From positions 434,001 to 498,000 of the forward strand of contig JAGTXZ010000020.1 in assembly GCA_018398575.1 (NCBI GenBank): DNA of 64,000 nucleotides. Direction: 5' to 3'. This document shows positions 23,173-33,176 of the stretch, in pieces. Below the pieces are notes generated by a model. That model ran no database searches. It saw only the letters and a list, made by a program, of their open reading frames with translations, and was not told the DNA's origin. The DNA comes from Ampelomyces quisqualis (taxonomy: Eukaryota > Ascomycota > Dothideomycetes > Pleosporales > Phaeosphaeriaceae). The translations under genes and the position numbers were made by a program. Every line of letters starts with the position of its first letter. The first letter of the stretch is position 1.

Positions 23173-25082
23173 ATGAACGCTTTTGGTCCGCCTCCATTGC
23201 AAGGCGGCCACCCTCAAAGCCAGATGCACCAACAATACCAACCTAGGCAGCCTCAAGGCAGTATGCCACAACCACAATACCTTCAGCCTCCACAGCCAAT
23301 CCGTCAGCCTTACCAGGGTGTACCGAACATGACCTCACAGCAACTCCAGCAAGTGCACCAAGTAATTCAATCATATCCTCCTGAAAAATTTCAGATGGTC
23401 CAACAACAACAACAACAACAACAACAACCACTGCAACAAGCGCCTCCAAAGCTACACTACACGACCACTGCGCCTTCAGGCCTTTTTGGTTCAAAACACC
23501 CCTCACCACATGGCAATGGTCCGCAAGACGCCCAGAAGTCTGATGGTGTAAAGCGATTCTTTGGCGACACCCTCGTCGGTCGCGTTGCACGTTCGTCTGT
23601 TCAAACCGCAACATCAATGGCGAAAATGCCTACGTCGTTGAGTCCATGGGGCGGGTAAGTGGTCTTTCAACAACCTTTCACTGACATACTAACACCAAGT
23701 AGTAAGTCAAGCATCCTACTTCTTCCATGCATTGTCTCAACAACATCTCTTCCAGAAGCCACCCGAAATGCCACTACACGGACTATGCTACATGCATATC
23801 CTGTCTGAATCTCATTAATTTCTTCCCATCCAGACAACAACCCCGTTACCCTCCCCAACGTTCGCTACCGCGACGCAATCCTCTTTACAACCTTTGCCTT
23901 CGTTGGCGGGCCCCTCGTCGATGGTGCTGCAGATGGTATAACGTCGACCTTTGGCGCTGATTCCTTCATCAGCGAGACAGTCAGCTCCGGCGCCGGCGCC
24001 ATAGCTGCCTCGACCATCTTGAAATACGGTGTCTTCCAAATCGTGGAACAGGCCATCGACAAGGGAATCTTGGACCATATGTTACCTGAAGAAGAAAAGA
24101 TGCTAGTCACGACGAATGTGAAGAGTTTGCAGGTGGGGCTGAAGCATAAATTGATGGGCGTAGATGCCGATTTACGATTTTGGGGCACGTATCAGAGTGT
24201 GGACGAGATGGCGTGTGAGAAAGGGTGGCTATGTCCGTTGTTGTTTGCGAGCGCGAGGACACCGAGTGTACCCAGGGGAAACGACTTCGGAATCGCGCAG
24301 TGCTTTGGGCCATTTCTCGGAGGTCTGTAATTACCTTGTCTCGCCCATCTTTAAAAGGGTTAGGTATCGTGAGTGAATGTGATGCTAAGATAATGCAGGC
24401 GACTACCTCCTGGCGCAAAAACTGCTCTGGGAATCAGTACACACATTAGCCATGTGTGAAGCGAATCCCGAAATAGACATTGGAACAAATCGCATGGTTA
24501 TCCTGTTCACTGGCATCGCGCCGTATCGAGGCGTTGTAAGTCCCTCTGCTTTTCCTTTCGGTACATTCCCAGCTAATACCTGTCAACAGTGGTCGCAAAG
24601 CCGCCGTCCAGGCTGCGGAACCATCATTTTCCACCTCCTCGACGGGTGTCCCGCGCTCGTCATCCCAGTCACCAAAGCCGCGCCGATAACTGCTTGGTCG
24701 CCATGGACGTTGTCACAAATGCGCGCAGCAACTTCCGCTGCAGCAGGATATATTGATACGCAAAACTCTGGCGGATATAGCCCAGAATGGCAACGTAAGC
24801 TTCTTTCGTCTCCTTTGCCCCTTTGTACGCCATCTTTTGTAAAGCAAGTTGACCTGGCCGATGCTGACGACACTGCCATGATAAGACGAACAAATCTGTG
24901 AATTCCTCGATACCATCATCAGCATACCACATGTCAACCCCGCGCTGCAGCAAAACTACGTGCATGTGCTGAGTAGAATGGTGAGTTTGGTGATTAATGG
25001 TGCGCTGGCGCTGGATCGGTGTACGCCTATACTAGGCAAATTGGATCCAACGAGGGCGGGAATATGTATGTTGAGGTATTGA
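23173..25082 (+). CDS. Conserved unknown protein with polyGln N-terminus
   Basis: Five exons (23173-23653, 23834-24322, 24399-24535, 24590-24794, 24886-25082) give 502 aa. The first 120 residues are Gln/Pro-rich with a pure glutamine run. The rest looks folded: FFGDTLVGRVARSSVQTATS, NNPVTLPNVRYRDAILF, an Ala/Gly-rich segment, KSLQVGLKHKLMGVDADLRF, VILFTGIAPYRG and FLDTIISIPHVNPALQQNY. I think it is a conserved fungal family, but I know no function and see no catalytic motif, signal peptide or clear membrane span. Exon 1 cannot be joined to exon 2 by any ordinary single intron in the right frame; a nested intron solves this. Two other introns have odd sites (donor GTCTGT at 24323, acceptor ATAAG at 24885). 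Confidence 0.78.
23401..23427. repeat. (CAA)9 microsatellite
   Basis: Nine perfect CAA triplets encode the glutamine run in the preceding protein. Length variation between strains would be expected. Confidence 0.9.
23654..23833 (+). other. Candidate stwintron, internal intron splitting the donor
   Basis: Exon 1 must end after the first base of a codon at 23653. The external intron begins with G at 23654. A complete internal intron, 23655-23702 (GTAAGT donor, ACTAAC branch site, TAG acceptor, 48 nt), then interrupts the donor, and TAAGT follows from 23703. Removing the internal intron creates a proper GTAAGT donor for the external intron, which ends CATCCAG at 23833. The product reads SPWG-DNNPVTLPNVRYRDA. 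Splicing 23655-23833 as one intron shifts frame to a stop. An alternative is two introns flanking a 2-nt exon, which adds one residue. Confidence 0.65.
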
Positions 25083-25373
25083 GTCTGTAAAAAGAAGTGT
25101 GAGAGAGGCGAATATGCTATACCCAATGTTGATAAATTCCATGGTCGTCATGTAGCCTCGGGAATGCAATGTTGTGTGATCGACAGAGGCGGTTGTTGAA
25201 CCTCGTAACACGCGGTGCATGCTCGCTAAGAATACATGATTATTCACACCAGTGACTCGGCTTGATACATGGTGCAATATGGCGGTGGCTGTGGATTCGG
25301 GGAACGTTTTCTGAATTCGGCAATGTTGATGTCTTGGCAGGAAGCATGGCCGAGGACTGAAACTCGTTGAAAC

Positions 25374-26317
25374 ATGTGCTTCCTCGCCATCAACACGGCA
25401 GCTACTTCGATGCAGGCTACGACACTACCGCGATTCCTTCTACCACAGCTGTCATGGTCCTCGAGGGTCGTCTTGCCAGCAGCGCTCGGTGCGCCTGATG
25501 CAAAGCGCCATAAATCTTCTCAGACTCCCACACACGCTTCTGGCCCCGTCGCGATAACACTGCAGCAACAGTACTCAGCAGCTTGGCGAATACAACCACC
25601 ACGACTATCCGCGGCTGGACTTGCCTGCGCACTCAGCTCCCGCCGCCGCTTCAGCGCGACCGCCCCGCAATCGAAAGACCACCATTTTGATACGCTCAAG
25701 TTTGTGCAGAGGCTGAAAGATGAGGGGTTCACAGAAGAGCAAGCAGAGGGCATGATGAGGATTCTGAGCGATGTCATCGAAGAGAGGTAGGCAGCTTTTG
25801 TTCAAAATCGTGCACATGGAAGCTGATCCCACCAGCATACAGAATCTCACACGTACCATGGTCCTGCGAGAAGACCAGGAAAAGGCCACGTACACCCAAA
25901 AGGTCGACTTCGCGAAGCTGCGCTCCGAGCTCATGACTGCCGACTCGACTGAATCTTCGCTGACCCGCGCGTCACACGAGCGACTTACCAACGAACTTGC
26001 GAAGCTGAACTCCAGGCTGCGAGACGAGATACAACGGACGCAAGCCTCTGTACGCCTGGACCTGAATCTTGAAAAGGGTCGCATAAGGGAAGAGGCAAAC
26101 GTGCAAGAGCTCAAGCTCAAGGAAACCGAGACCAGGATAGAGCAGGAGACTGCGCAGCTGCGCGAGAGACTTGAAGCCGTCAAGTTCTCGACACTGCAGT
26201 GGCTGATGTATGTCACTCGGTTTTACCAAGAGCACAAGGCAAAGCTAACACGACTGTAGGGGTGTTTGCACGGGGACCGCAGCGCTCATGCTCGGTGTTT
26301 GGCGTCTACTTATGTGA
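25374..26317 (+). CDS. Mitochondrial DUF1640 protein (FMP32/MCUR1-like)
   Basis: Three exons (25374-25786, 25836-26207, 26260-26317) give 280 aa. The N-terminal 100 residues are rich in Arg, Ser and Ala with few acids, typical of a mitochondrial presequence; a second Met at residue 13 may be the real start. The core starts HFDTLKFVQRLKDEGFTEEQ, continues across intron 1 as VIEESIQNLTRTM, and is a long coiled coil (SHERLTNELAKLNSRLRDEI and RLDLNLEKGRIREEANVQEL). It ends in a single membrane span after intron 2 (GVCTGTAALMLGVWRLLM). This is the CCDC90/MCUR1/Fmp32 family of inner-membrane proteins, linked to calcium uniporter and cytochrome oxidase assembly in other organisms. Fungi of this group vary in having the uniporter, so the exact role is open. 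Confidence 0.92.
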
Positions 26318-27386
26318 GGCAAGCAACTGCGCCACCTTGGATCAAATCGCACACAGAAGACACTGGTAGCGGCGGGCCAAGGCATGATGAGGCTTCCTCA
26401 CCACATCGGTTCATTTGCGTCCAACTCATCCTGATATCGGCCATGGCAAGACATACTGGCACATCCCTGCCCGCGCATGACGTCGGTGTTGTCACAACAT
26501 TGCAGACAGCTATTCTGGTGGTCGCACTGCAGCAGTGGAACACGCAGCGGGTGGAGGCGTCAAGTGCTGCCACGCGATAAGGTGCTGTAAGCGGCCTCGA
26601 GTCCGTGTTGCTGCAGTGATGCCATCTGTCCATGCTACCTTGGCATTCAGCAATGATGCAATCAGCGAGTCGCAGCCAGCCCGACCGGCTTTCTGCCTGC
26701 TCAGACTCCCGAGTACTTAGAAATCGCAAGCGTAGATGTGACCGTGTGAAACACAAGCAAATCAACGTCAGTCATCTATCCACCAAGTGACACGACTCGG
26801 TGACTGCTGGCGGATGTCCAAGATTTCTAGCGGTTTCCATGATTGGACCCCACCCGACATGGCCCAGAGAGCCGATTCCTGCTGGGCGGGGCGTGACTGT
26901 GACGGCCACAAGTCCCCAAGTGACAGAGCAAAGGTAGATCGGGGACTCTGATAGGCCCGGGCGTGTGCATGTTGTGGGCACGACAACAAGTCGTGTTGTT
27001 GTTTGCAAGAGGTTGTGGGGTGCCATGGTGCTGCTCACGTGCGACAAGTACCCGGTACCCCTCTTTGCGCAAATGCTCGTTCAAGGCCAGCGGCCGCAGT
27101 GAATGTCAGAGACAGGGCGATGGACGGGGCAGGCCCGCAAGGCGCCATGTGATTATGGCGTTCGGCGGGCCATGGTTGGGGTAGGCGCAAGTCGCTGTTG
27201 TTCGTGCCAAGCCTTCACCTGTCTAGTGGTCAGAGGCAGCCGCTCGCTTCCTCAGGGCTTCTCAAAACACTTCGACCCACCCCCCCAACCCTCGCCCAAC
27301 ACCGCCTGCCCTGTATCCTTCCGCACTCCTGCAACCCACTCCTGTCAATCTCCACCACCCCATCTGCCCATTCTCCGACCATCACA
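26318..27386. other. Intergenic region, promoter of 14-3-3 gene
   Basis: About 1.07 kb without a recognisable exon. A CACGTG lies at 27036-27041, and a strongly C-rich pyrimidine leader covers 27280-27386 next to the 14-3-3 ATG, as is common for highly expressed fungal genes. Confidence 0.6.
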
Positions 27387-28691
27387 ATGGCGACTGAGGT
27401 ACGTGCTGCTCTGTCTGCGCCTCGCCGCCGTCGCTGGCCCGCGGGCTGCCCCTCGTCTGCACTGCGATAAACATGCTAACACGACGACAGCGCGAGAGGT
27501 ACGCCAGAACGGCCATGGTCCCGGCGGACGAGCAGCACATTGACACGGCAGCAGCAAGACTTTCCTCGCCCGGCTCTGCGAACAGGCTGAGCGCTACGAT
27601 GGTGAGTCGACGCGGTACATGCTCGCCGTGGCCGCGCATGCTAACAGCCCTCCCCAACAGAGATGGTCACGTACATGAAGGTTCGTCACCACCACAACCA
27701 CTATGGCGTGCGCTGATGAACTAACCCATGCACAGGAAGTTGCCAAGGTAGGCCGACTAGGATCCGCTCGTCATGCGAGCGGCCGCCTGCCATGAGCTGC
27801 CGCCGTCAGCGACATGAACTAACCCACCTCAGATCGGCGGTGAGTTGACCGTCGACGAGCGCAATCTCCTCTCTGTCGCCTACAAGAACGTTGTCGGAAC
27901 GCGACGCGCGTCCTGGCGCATCATCTCCTCCATCGAGCAGAAGGAGGAGTCCAAGGGCACCGAGAAGCACGTTGGCACCATCCGCGACTACCGACAGAAG
28001 ATCGAGACGGAGCTCGAGAAGGTCTGCCAGGATGTCCTCAACGTCCTTGACGACTCCCTCATTCCCAAGGCCGAGTCTGGTGAATCCAAGGTCTTCTACC
28101 ACAAGATGTGCGTAACACGACGCCGTCTGCCCAGCAAAGTTGCTAATAGTCACACAGGAAGGGTGATTATCACCGTTATCTCGCCGAGTTCGCGTCCGGA
28201 GAGAAGCGCAAGGTTGCTGCCACTGCTGCGCACGAGGCCTACAAGGTATGACGCAATCGCAATGCACCCCAGAACACCATCCAACTAACCCCGCCCCACA
28301 GACAGCCACCGATGTTGCCCAGACTGAGCTCACCCCCACGCACCCCATCCGTCTTGGGCTTGCGTTGAACTTTTCGGTCTTCTACTATGAGATCCTGAAC
28401 TCGCCCGATCGCGCCTGCCACCTTGCCAAGCAGGCATTCGACGACGCCATAGCTGAGCTCGACTCTCTGTCTGAAGAGTCTTACCGCGACAGCACCCTCA
28501 TCATGCAGTTGCTCCGCGACAACCTGACTCTCTGGACATCGTCGGACGGCAACGAGGCTGAGACGTCCACCACCGATGCCCCTAAGGAGGACAAGCCTGC
28601 TGAGGAGGCCCCAGCTGCTGCGGCCGCCACTGAGACGGAGACCAAGACCGAGGAAGAGCCAGCACCCGCTGCCGCTCCCGCTGCCGCTTAA
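27387..28691 (+). CDS. 14-3-3 protein
   Basis: Eight exons (27387-27398, 27491-27498, 27555-27601, 27661-27680, 27736-27747, 27833-28107, 28158-28245, 28302-28691) give 283 aa. The first five coding exons are 12, 8, 47, 20 and 12 nt. Spliced, they read MATERESKTFLARLCEQAER and then YDEMVTYMKEVAKIGGELTV, a textbook 14-3-3 N-terminus. Signature motifs RNLLSVAYKNVVG and, near the C-terminus, DNLTLWTSS are present, as is SVFYYEILN. The dimer binds phosphoserine/threonine motifs in client proteins and controls many signalling and metabolic steps in cytosol and nucleus. The tail after the last helix is Ala/Glu/Pro-rich and disordered. One 14-3-3 gene is seen here; fungi often have two. Confidence 0.97.
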
Positions 28692-29668
28692 ACATACCCT
28701 TCCTTCCCCGACCTTGTGTATCCGCGGCCACCGTCTCTTCTTCCAGAATAGACGAAGGAGGCTGTCATGGCAGCGAGTGTCTCATGGAGTTGTATGTGTC
28801 CTATGATTTCAAAAATTGGTTTTTGTAGCAAGCGGCTCGGATGGACGGATTCCCAATGACTGATGTATTTCCCTTACCGCTTTCCACCACCCACACCGTC
28901 CTCGCCGAGCATGATAGCGTTTTGTGGTCGTTCGCAAGCCGCGAACGGTAGCACTATTGACTAACTTCTCTCGAACGATGTCGAATGCTTTTAAGCAAGG
29001 TGTACGATGTCGTGTGGTCCTCCATGCGATCCTCAAATTCCCCTGTTTCCGTTTTGCGGTATATGATCACCTCTACTCGATGGCGGACTGGGTCGCAAAG
29101 CTCCTCTTGGCGACATTGCTCAAGGCAGAACATCGAGTCAATAGTCTATGGGGCTGGGTCGTTACGCTCCGATCGATGTAATGTCTTCATCCGCACTCTG
29201 AGACAAGCCCAAGGAACCCTTATTTCAATGCCGTCATTGCTGTTGCCTCTCCTGTGATGTAGTGACTGTCCCTTGCAAACCTTGGTATCCTGATACGCTT
29301 TCGAGCAGCCCGAGTCCATGGCACTTGGGTCGGCCCTTCAGCCATGTGCGCGACCATGCGGGTGTGGGAAAGATGCCGCTGGGGACGCAAGTGATGATGA
29401 CTCCGCCGCCAAAAGTTAGGTCAACCGATGGACCCCGCCACACTTTCTGCTTGTTGCGACGCGTCGCGCACGAGTCTTGACATGAAATTACAACGCACAC
29501 ACATCCGTGCCCAAAGTCCATGATTTCGCTCGGAGTCCCGTCGCATACTCTTCCGAAACACGCATATGCAAGAAAACCGAACCCACGATACCGATCAGCC
29601 ACCGAAACCACCGCACACGGACCACACATGCATCCAACGACGACGGAGGCAGCAGAGAGAAGCAAAAA
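28692..29668. other. Intergenic region
   Basis: 3' UTR of the 14-3-3 gene followed by the leader of the DPH4-like gene. Some frames are open over the leader but show no domain. No RNA gene recognised. Confidence 0.55.
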
Positions 29669-30328
29669 ATGACGTATACAAAAGACTACTACGCCGTCCT
29701 CGGCCTCGATGCGCAACACCAAAACCCCACACAAATCTCCCTGGCAGACATTCGCCGAGCATATAAACTCGCGCTCCTCGCTGCACATCCGGATAAGCAA
29801 GCTACTACTACTACTGTTGTTACTCCACCACAAACCACACCGCGGCAACAACGGCAACAACATCAACAACAACAACAACAACATACAATCGACCACGTAA
29901 AAGAAGCATACGCAACACTCTCTGATCCGCACACCAAACCCGAATACGACGCATGGATACTCCAAAATCCGCACCTCTTGCCCAGCGACGACGCAGCACA
30001 GCTTCGACGCGTACGAGGCGGCGCAGCTCAAGATTTCCTGTCTGGCTTGGAAGTGCTGGATTTGAGTGATTTCGACGTCTTGGGTTCGCGGCGGGGAGGC
30101 GAGGGTACTTTGTTCGACGGGGGGGGCGGCGACGGCGGTACGAGTGAGGTGGAGGCTGAGGGCCAGATGGTGTGGGGTAGGGCGTGTCGATGTGGATTGG
30201 CGCAGGGGTATAGGATTCTTGAGGAGGAGCTGGAGGAGGCTGAGGGGAGGGGGGAGGCTGAGGTGCTTGTGGGGTGTGTGGGGTGTAGTTTGTGGGTGAG
30301 GGTTGGGTTTGGGGTGGAGGAATGTTGA
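29669..30328 (+). CDS. dph4: DPH4-like J-domain/CSL zinc-finger protein
   Basis: Single exon, 219 aa. Residues 5-90 are a J domain with the Hsp70-activating HPD at 40-42 (LLAAHPDKQ) and a second half VKEAYATLSDP. Between the two halves is an insert of about 30 Thr, Pro and Gln residues. The C-terminal part is a CSL/DPH-type zinc finger: RACRCG, then RILEEELEE, then VLVGCVGCSLWVRVGF, with both Cys pairs kept. J domain plus CSL finger defines Dph4 (DNAJC24), which assists the first steps of diphthamide synthesis on elongation factor 2 in the cytosol. The segment between the domains is Gly-rich with an acidic patch. The chosen ATG directly precedes the J domain (MTYTKDYYAVLGLD); an upstream in-frame extension lacks homology-like features. 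Confidence 0.92.
   Translation: MTYTKDYYAVLGLDAQHQNPTQISLADIRRAYKLALLAAHPDKQATTTTVVTPPQTTPRQQRQQHQQQQQQHTIDHVKEAYATLSDPHTKPEYDAWILQNPHLLPSDDAAQLRRVRGGAAQDFLSGLEVLDLSDFDVLGSRRGGEGTLFDGGGGDGGTSEVEAEGQMVWGRACRCGLAQGYRILEEELEEAEGRGEAEVLVGCVGCSLWVRVGFGVEEC
29864..29882. repeat. (CAA)n microsatellite in J-domain insert
   Basis: A short run of CAA triplets that encodes the glutamines inserted between the two halves of the J domain. Confidence 0.85.
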
Positions 30329-31038
30329 TGGGTTGGGATTTGTATGGGCTTTCATTAGCTGTATATCTTCGTGGACAATAATTCCTAATTTCTAGTTTGA
30401 CGTTTCTCTTTTTTTTTTTTTTTCTTCTTCTTCTTCTTCTCGAGAAATGCTCCGAAATGGATGAACTACACCTGCAGCCGCTTGGCTTGCGCTTGGTATA
30501 CTTGCCCGTCTTAGCAATAATACGGCTTTTGTATACTCATCCATCTCTACGCCTCGTGTCGGATAACTAGTTGACCCCGCACCCCGGCGCCGTCAATCCC
30601 AGCAAGCATTTTGGCACGCAACATGAACTGCGTAGGGAAAGAGGCAAACGGTTCGAGCGCGGCACTGGACTCGTGGACACGTCACTTGGTGACAGCTTGT
30701 GATTTCGCTTGGCTGGACAGGGAATGACCAGAGAAGGGAAGAGAGAATATTCGAACGTGCATGACTGGGAACGGGAGTCATGGGGACTAGCACGACGTGA
30801 TAGGATCTGCGCAACAGAAGAACGGCCTAGATCTAGGAAGACTTTGAGAGGCAGGTGCAAGCAAGATCATGTTGATGATACAGGGAAGTGAGGTAAAGCA
30901 GAAAGACTCGCGACTCAAGGAGGGAATCATTGACCGAAAAAAACCCCCCCCCCCCATCACAACGCCATGCACACGCATAGCAAACAGCCTCCAACGCCAA
31001 AATACACGCTCACACATGCACCGCTTGAACACGCGCAA
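30329..31038. other. Convergent 3' region with homopolymer tracts
   Basis: Holds the 3' UTRs of the DPH4-like gene (+) and the deoxyribosyltransferase-fold gene (-). A T-run followed by a TTC repeat covers 30409-30440, and an A7C11 run ends at 30955. No coding signal. Confidence 0.6.
30409..30440. repeat. Poly(T) and (TTC)n tract
   Basis: About 15 T followed by about six TTC units. Low complexity, in the 3' UTR or just after it. Confidence 0.9.
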
Positions 31039-32103
31039 TTACAAATCCCCCAGCCCTTTTGCCCTCCTGTCCTCATTCGAATCCGCATACACCTTCCACC
31101 ACATATCCTCCTTGATGACGCCGGGCCTCTTCTCGACTTTCTCCTTGCCAGTGCGCTTGCCACAGAAATTGCCGTGCGCATCTACCAGCAGGCCCTTCCT
31201 CTTCATCATGTCCCTGACGGCAGGAACCAGGGCCTTGAAGCTACTCACGTAGGGGATATTGTATCTCTCACAGACAATCTCGACGTTTCCCTGGCGCCAG
31301 TAGCGCTGATCGCAGCAGACGATGATTTTGCCCGAGTGGGCCCACAGCCCGAGTTCCATGAGCGTCACGGGGCTGACGGTGGCGCAGTCGAAGAAGTAGC
31401 AAATCACGTCGGCGTGGGTGAGCGCGTCGAGCTCCCATTCGACTTGGTTGAAGAAGGCGGCGTCGGACCGCTTGGCGTCGACGTTGGGGTCCCATTTGCC
31501 GCGGCGGGGGTTGGTCATGGTGATGGGGAGGTCGTGCAGGTGGTCTGCTAGGCGCTGTTGCCATTGCACTGCGGCGCCCATTTCGATGCTGCCTGCGGTG
31601 AAGAGGGAGAAGTGGCCGTACACGGGGGCGTCGGGTGGCATGCAGTGGCGGAATTCCGGGTGTTGTTTGAGAGGTGGACTCGGCGCGGGGATGAGTTGGT
31701 TGTATTTGTCTGGCACGGTGGAGTCGAGGCCGCCGGCTTGGACGGGGATGGTGTCTGCTTTGCACACGGCACAGCGTTTGAATCCTTCTCTTGGTGGTCC
31801 GTCTCTTGTTATTTGTTCTTTGCTTGCATCATGTTCAGCAGCTGCTGAGGGTGCGGTGTCACGTGCCATCATGTCTTCGTTGCTATCACTCCTTGAAGTT
31901 GCTAGCGTATTCGACCGAGCAAGATGCCCTGAAATTTGTTGCACTCGTTCCTGCGCTCGGAAAGACCCGTAGTTTGGAAATGTGAGAGATCTCGAGAAAG
32001 TGGTGAAGGGACAAGGAGGTTGGAAGCTGAGAGATGATGTTGTTAGCAGGTGTGCCCAGCTACTTATGTAGTCGGTGGTGGGGGCTCACTTGGCCAATGA
32101 CAT
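31039..32103 (-). CDS. Nucleoside 2-deoxyribosyltransferase-like protein
   Basis: Two exons (32103-32090 and 32026-31039) give 333 aa, starting MSLANFQPPCPFTTFSRSL; the 14-nt first coding exon is supported by a GTGAGC donor, GCTAAC branch site and CAG acceptor. The C-terminal 200 residues match the Nuc_deoxyrib_tr_3 type fold: FTAGSIEMG (ribose/base site loop), ITMTNPRRGKWD, FNQVEWELDAL, ADVICYFFDCATVSPVTLME and HSGKIIVCC. These enzymes transfer deoxyribose between bases or hydrolyse nucleotides; the real substrate here is unknown. Ahead of it is a short Cys motif, RCAVCKADTIPVQ. The N-terminal 60 residues are Ser/Arg-rich and could be a targeting signal, or just disordered. Length is larger than bacterial relatives because of this N-terminal part. 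Confidence 0.82.
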
Positions 32104-33176
32104 GCTGATGCTGATTGTCCTGTGTGAGTCGGTCGCAAACGGACCAACTAATGCGTGTGTGCAACTCGGAAACTAGAGTCTGAATGCGTTTGAGTGTTGT
32201 GAAACGTACCTTTTTTTTGGTTTGCATGTTGGTTGTTCATCCATTTATCTTTGTTGTTTATTGCTTGTGCTGATTGTTTTCACGAGGCCGATAACCCTGC
32301 GGTGCCTTGGAGTTGGTGATGTTCAATGCATAGCCCCCTACGGCGCTAGCGTATCTGCGCCATACCTTCGCGACATCTCGTGGCTTGCTCTTGTCACTCA
32401 CACCGACTTCTTCAACGTGATGACGGCCTGAGGCTATGCAACCGCTGTGCTCCCCTGTGAGTCTGTACTGAACCGTTTCGCCAATCTTGTGCGGTCGACA
32501 AACCTCCTTTGTGTGTCGCAGCCTCTGTTGCCTTGACCAGTCACGTTGTGCAGGGGCCTTTATGACTTCAGAACGGTGAACCGACCTTGCTTGAAGCGAC
32601 CAAAGGACCAGGCGCAATCACACATCCAGAACTTAGGGTGGAGTCGCGCTCGCCGCATGCCTCACCGGCCTGGAGGATTTCGACATGCGTGCTTTCAAAC
32701 GACGCTGGCAAATTAACAACCCTGTTCGGACAACGGACCATCACATTGTCCGGCGTATCGCGGGACTTTGATATTTCAGCTTCCCTTGGGTAGATTCAAT
32801 GAGAATGACCGATCGCGTTCAGACAATGCTATAAGCAAGGCTCTTTCACGTGCCCCACGGGTACCTCCTTTTCCTCGTTGTCTTGAAACTACGACGTTCA
32901 TGCAAGAGACTGTGTGAATTTGGCACAGTGAACAGTCTTTGCTCGAAGCCGCAAAGCGACCACCGCGCAAATCCCCATGCCTTCAGCAATCATGTGCAGT
33001 CTCCATTCGACTACTTGAGGGTTTATTGGGCTATCCCAAGCCATGCGGGTATCATCTATCGTACATGTCATATCGTTATCCTTCCTTTTCGCCAGGCACC
33101 AAACCAACCACCAAAAGATCCATCGTTCATCTCAAACCAATTCCAAACACCGAGGACCACCCTCCCATCTCTGCCC
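32104..33176. other. Gene-free region with a faint duplicated block
   Basis: Between two minus-strand genes: promoter of the deoxyribosyltransferase-like gene on the left, 3' region of the next gene on the right. Two stretches of about 50 bp, beginning GTGAAC at about 32575 and 32928, resemble each other imperfectly. No credible exon found. Confidence 0.5.

Noticed and set aside
29234..30355. 373-residue frame on the minus strand over the DPH4-like gene
   Set aside because: It is the antisense of the J-domain/CSL gene, has no ATG-linked domain and is low-complexity.
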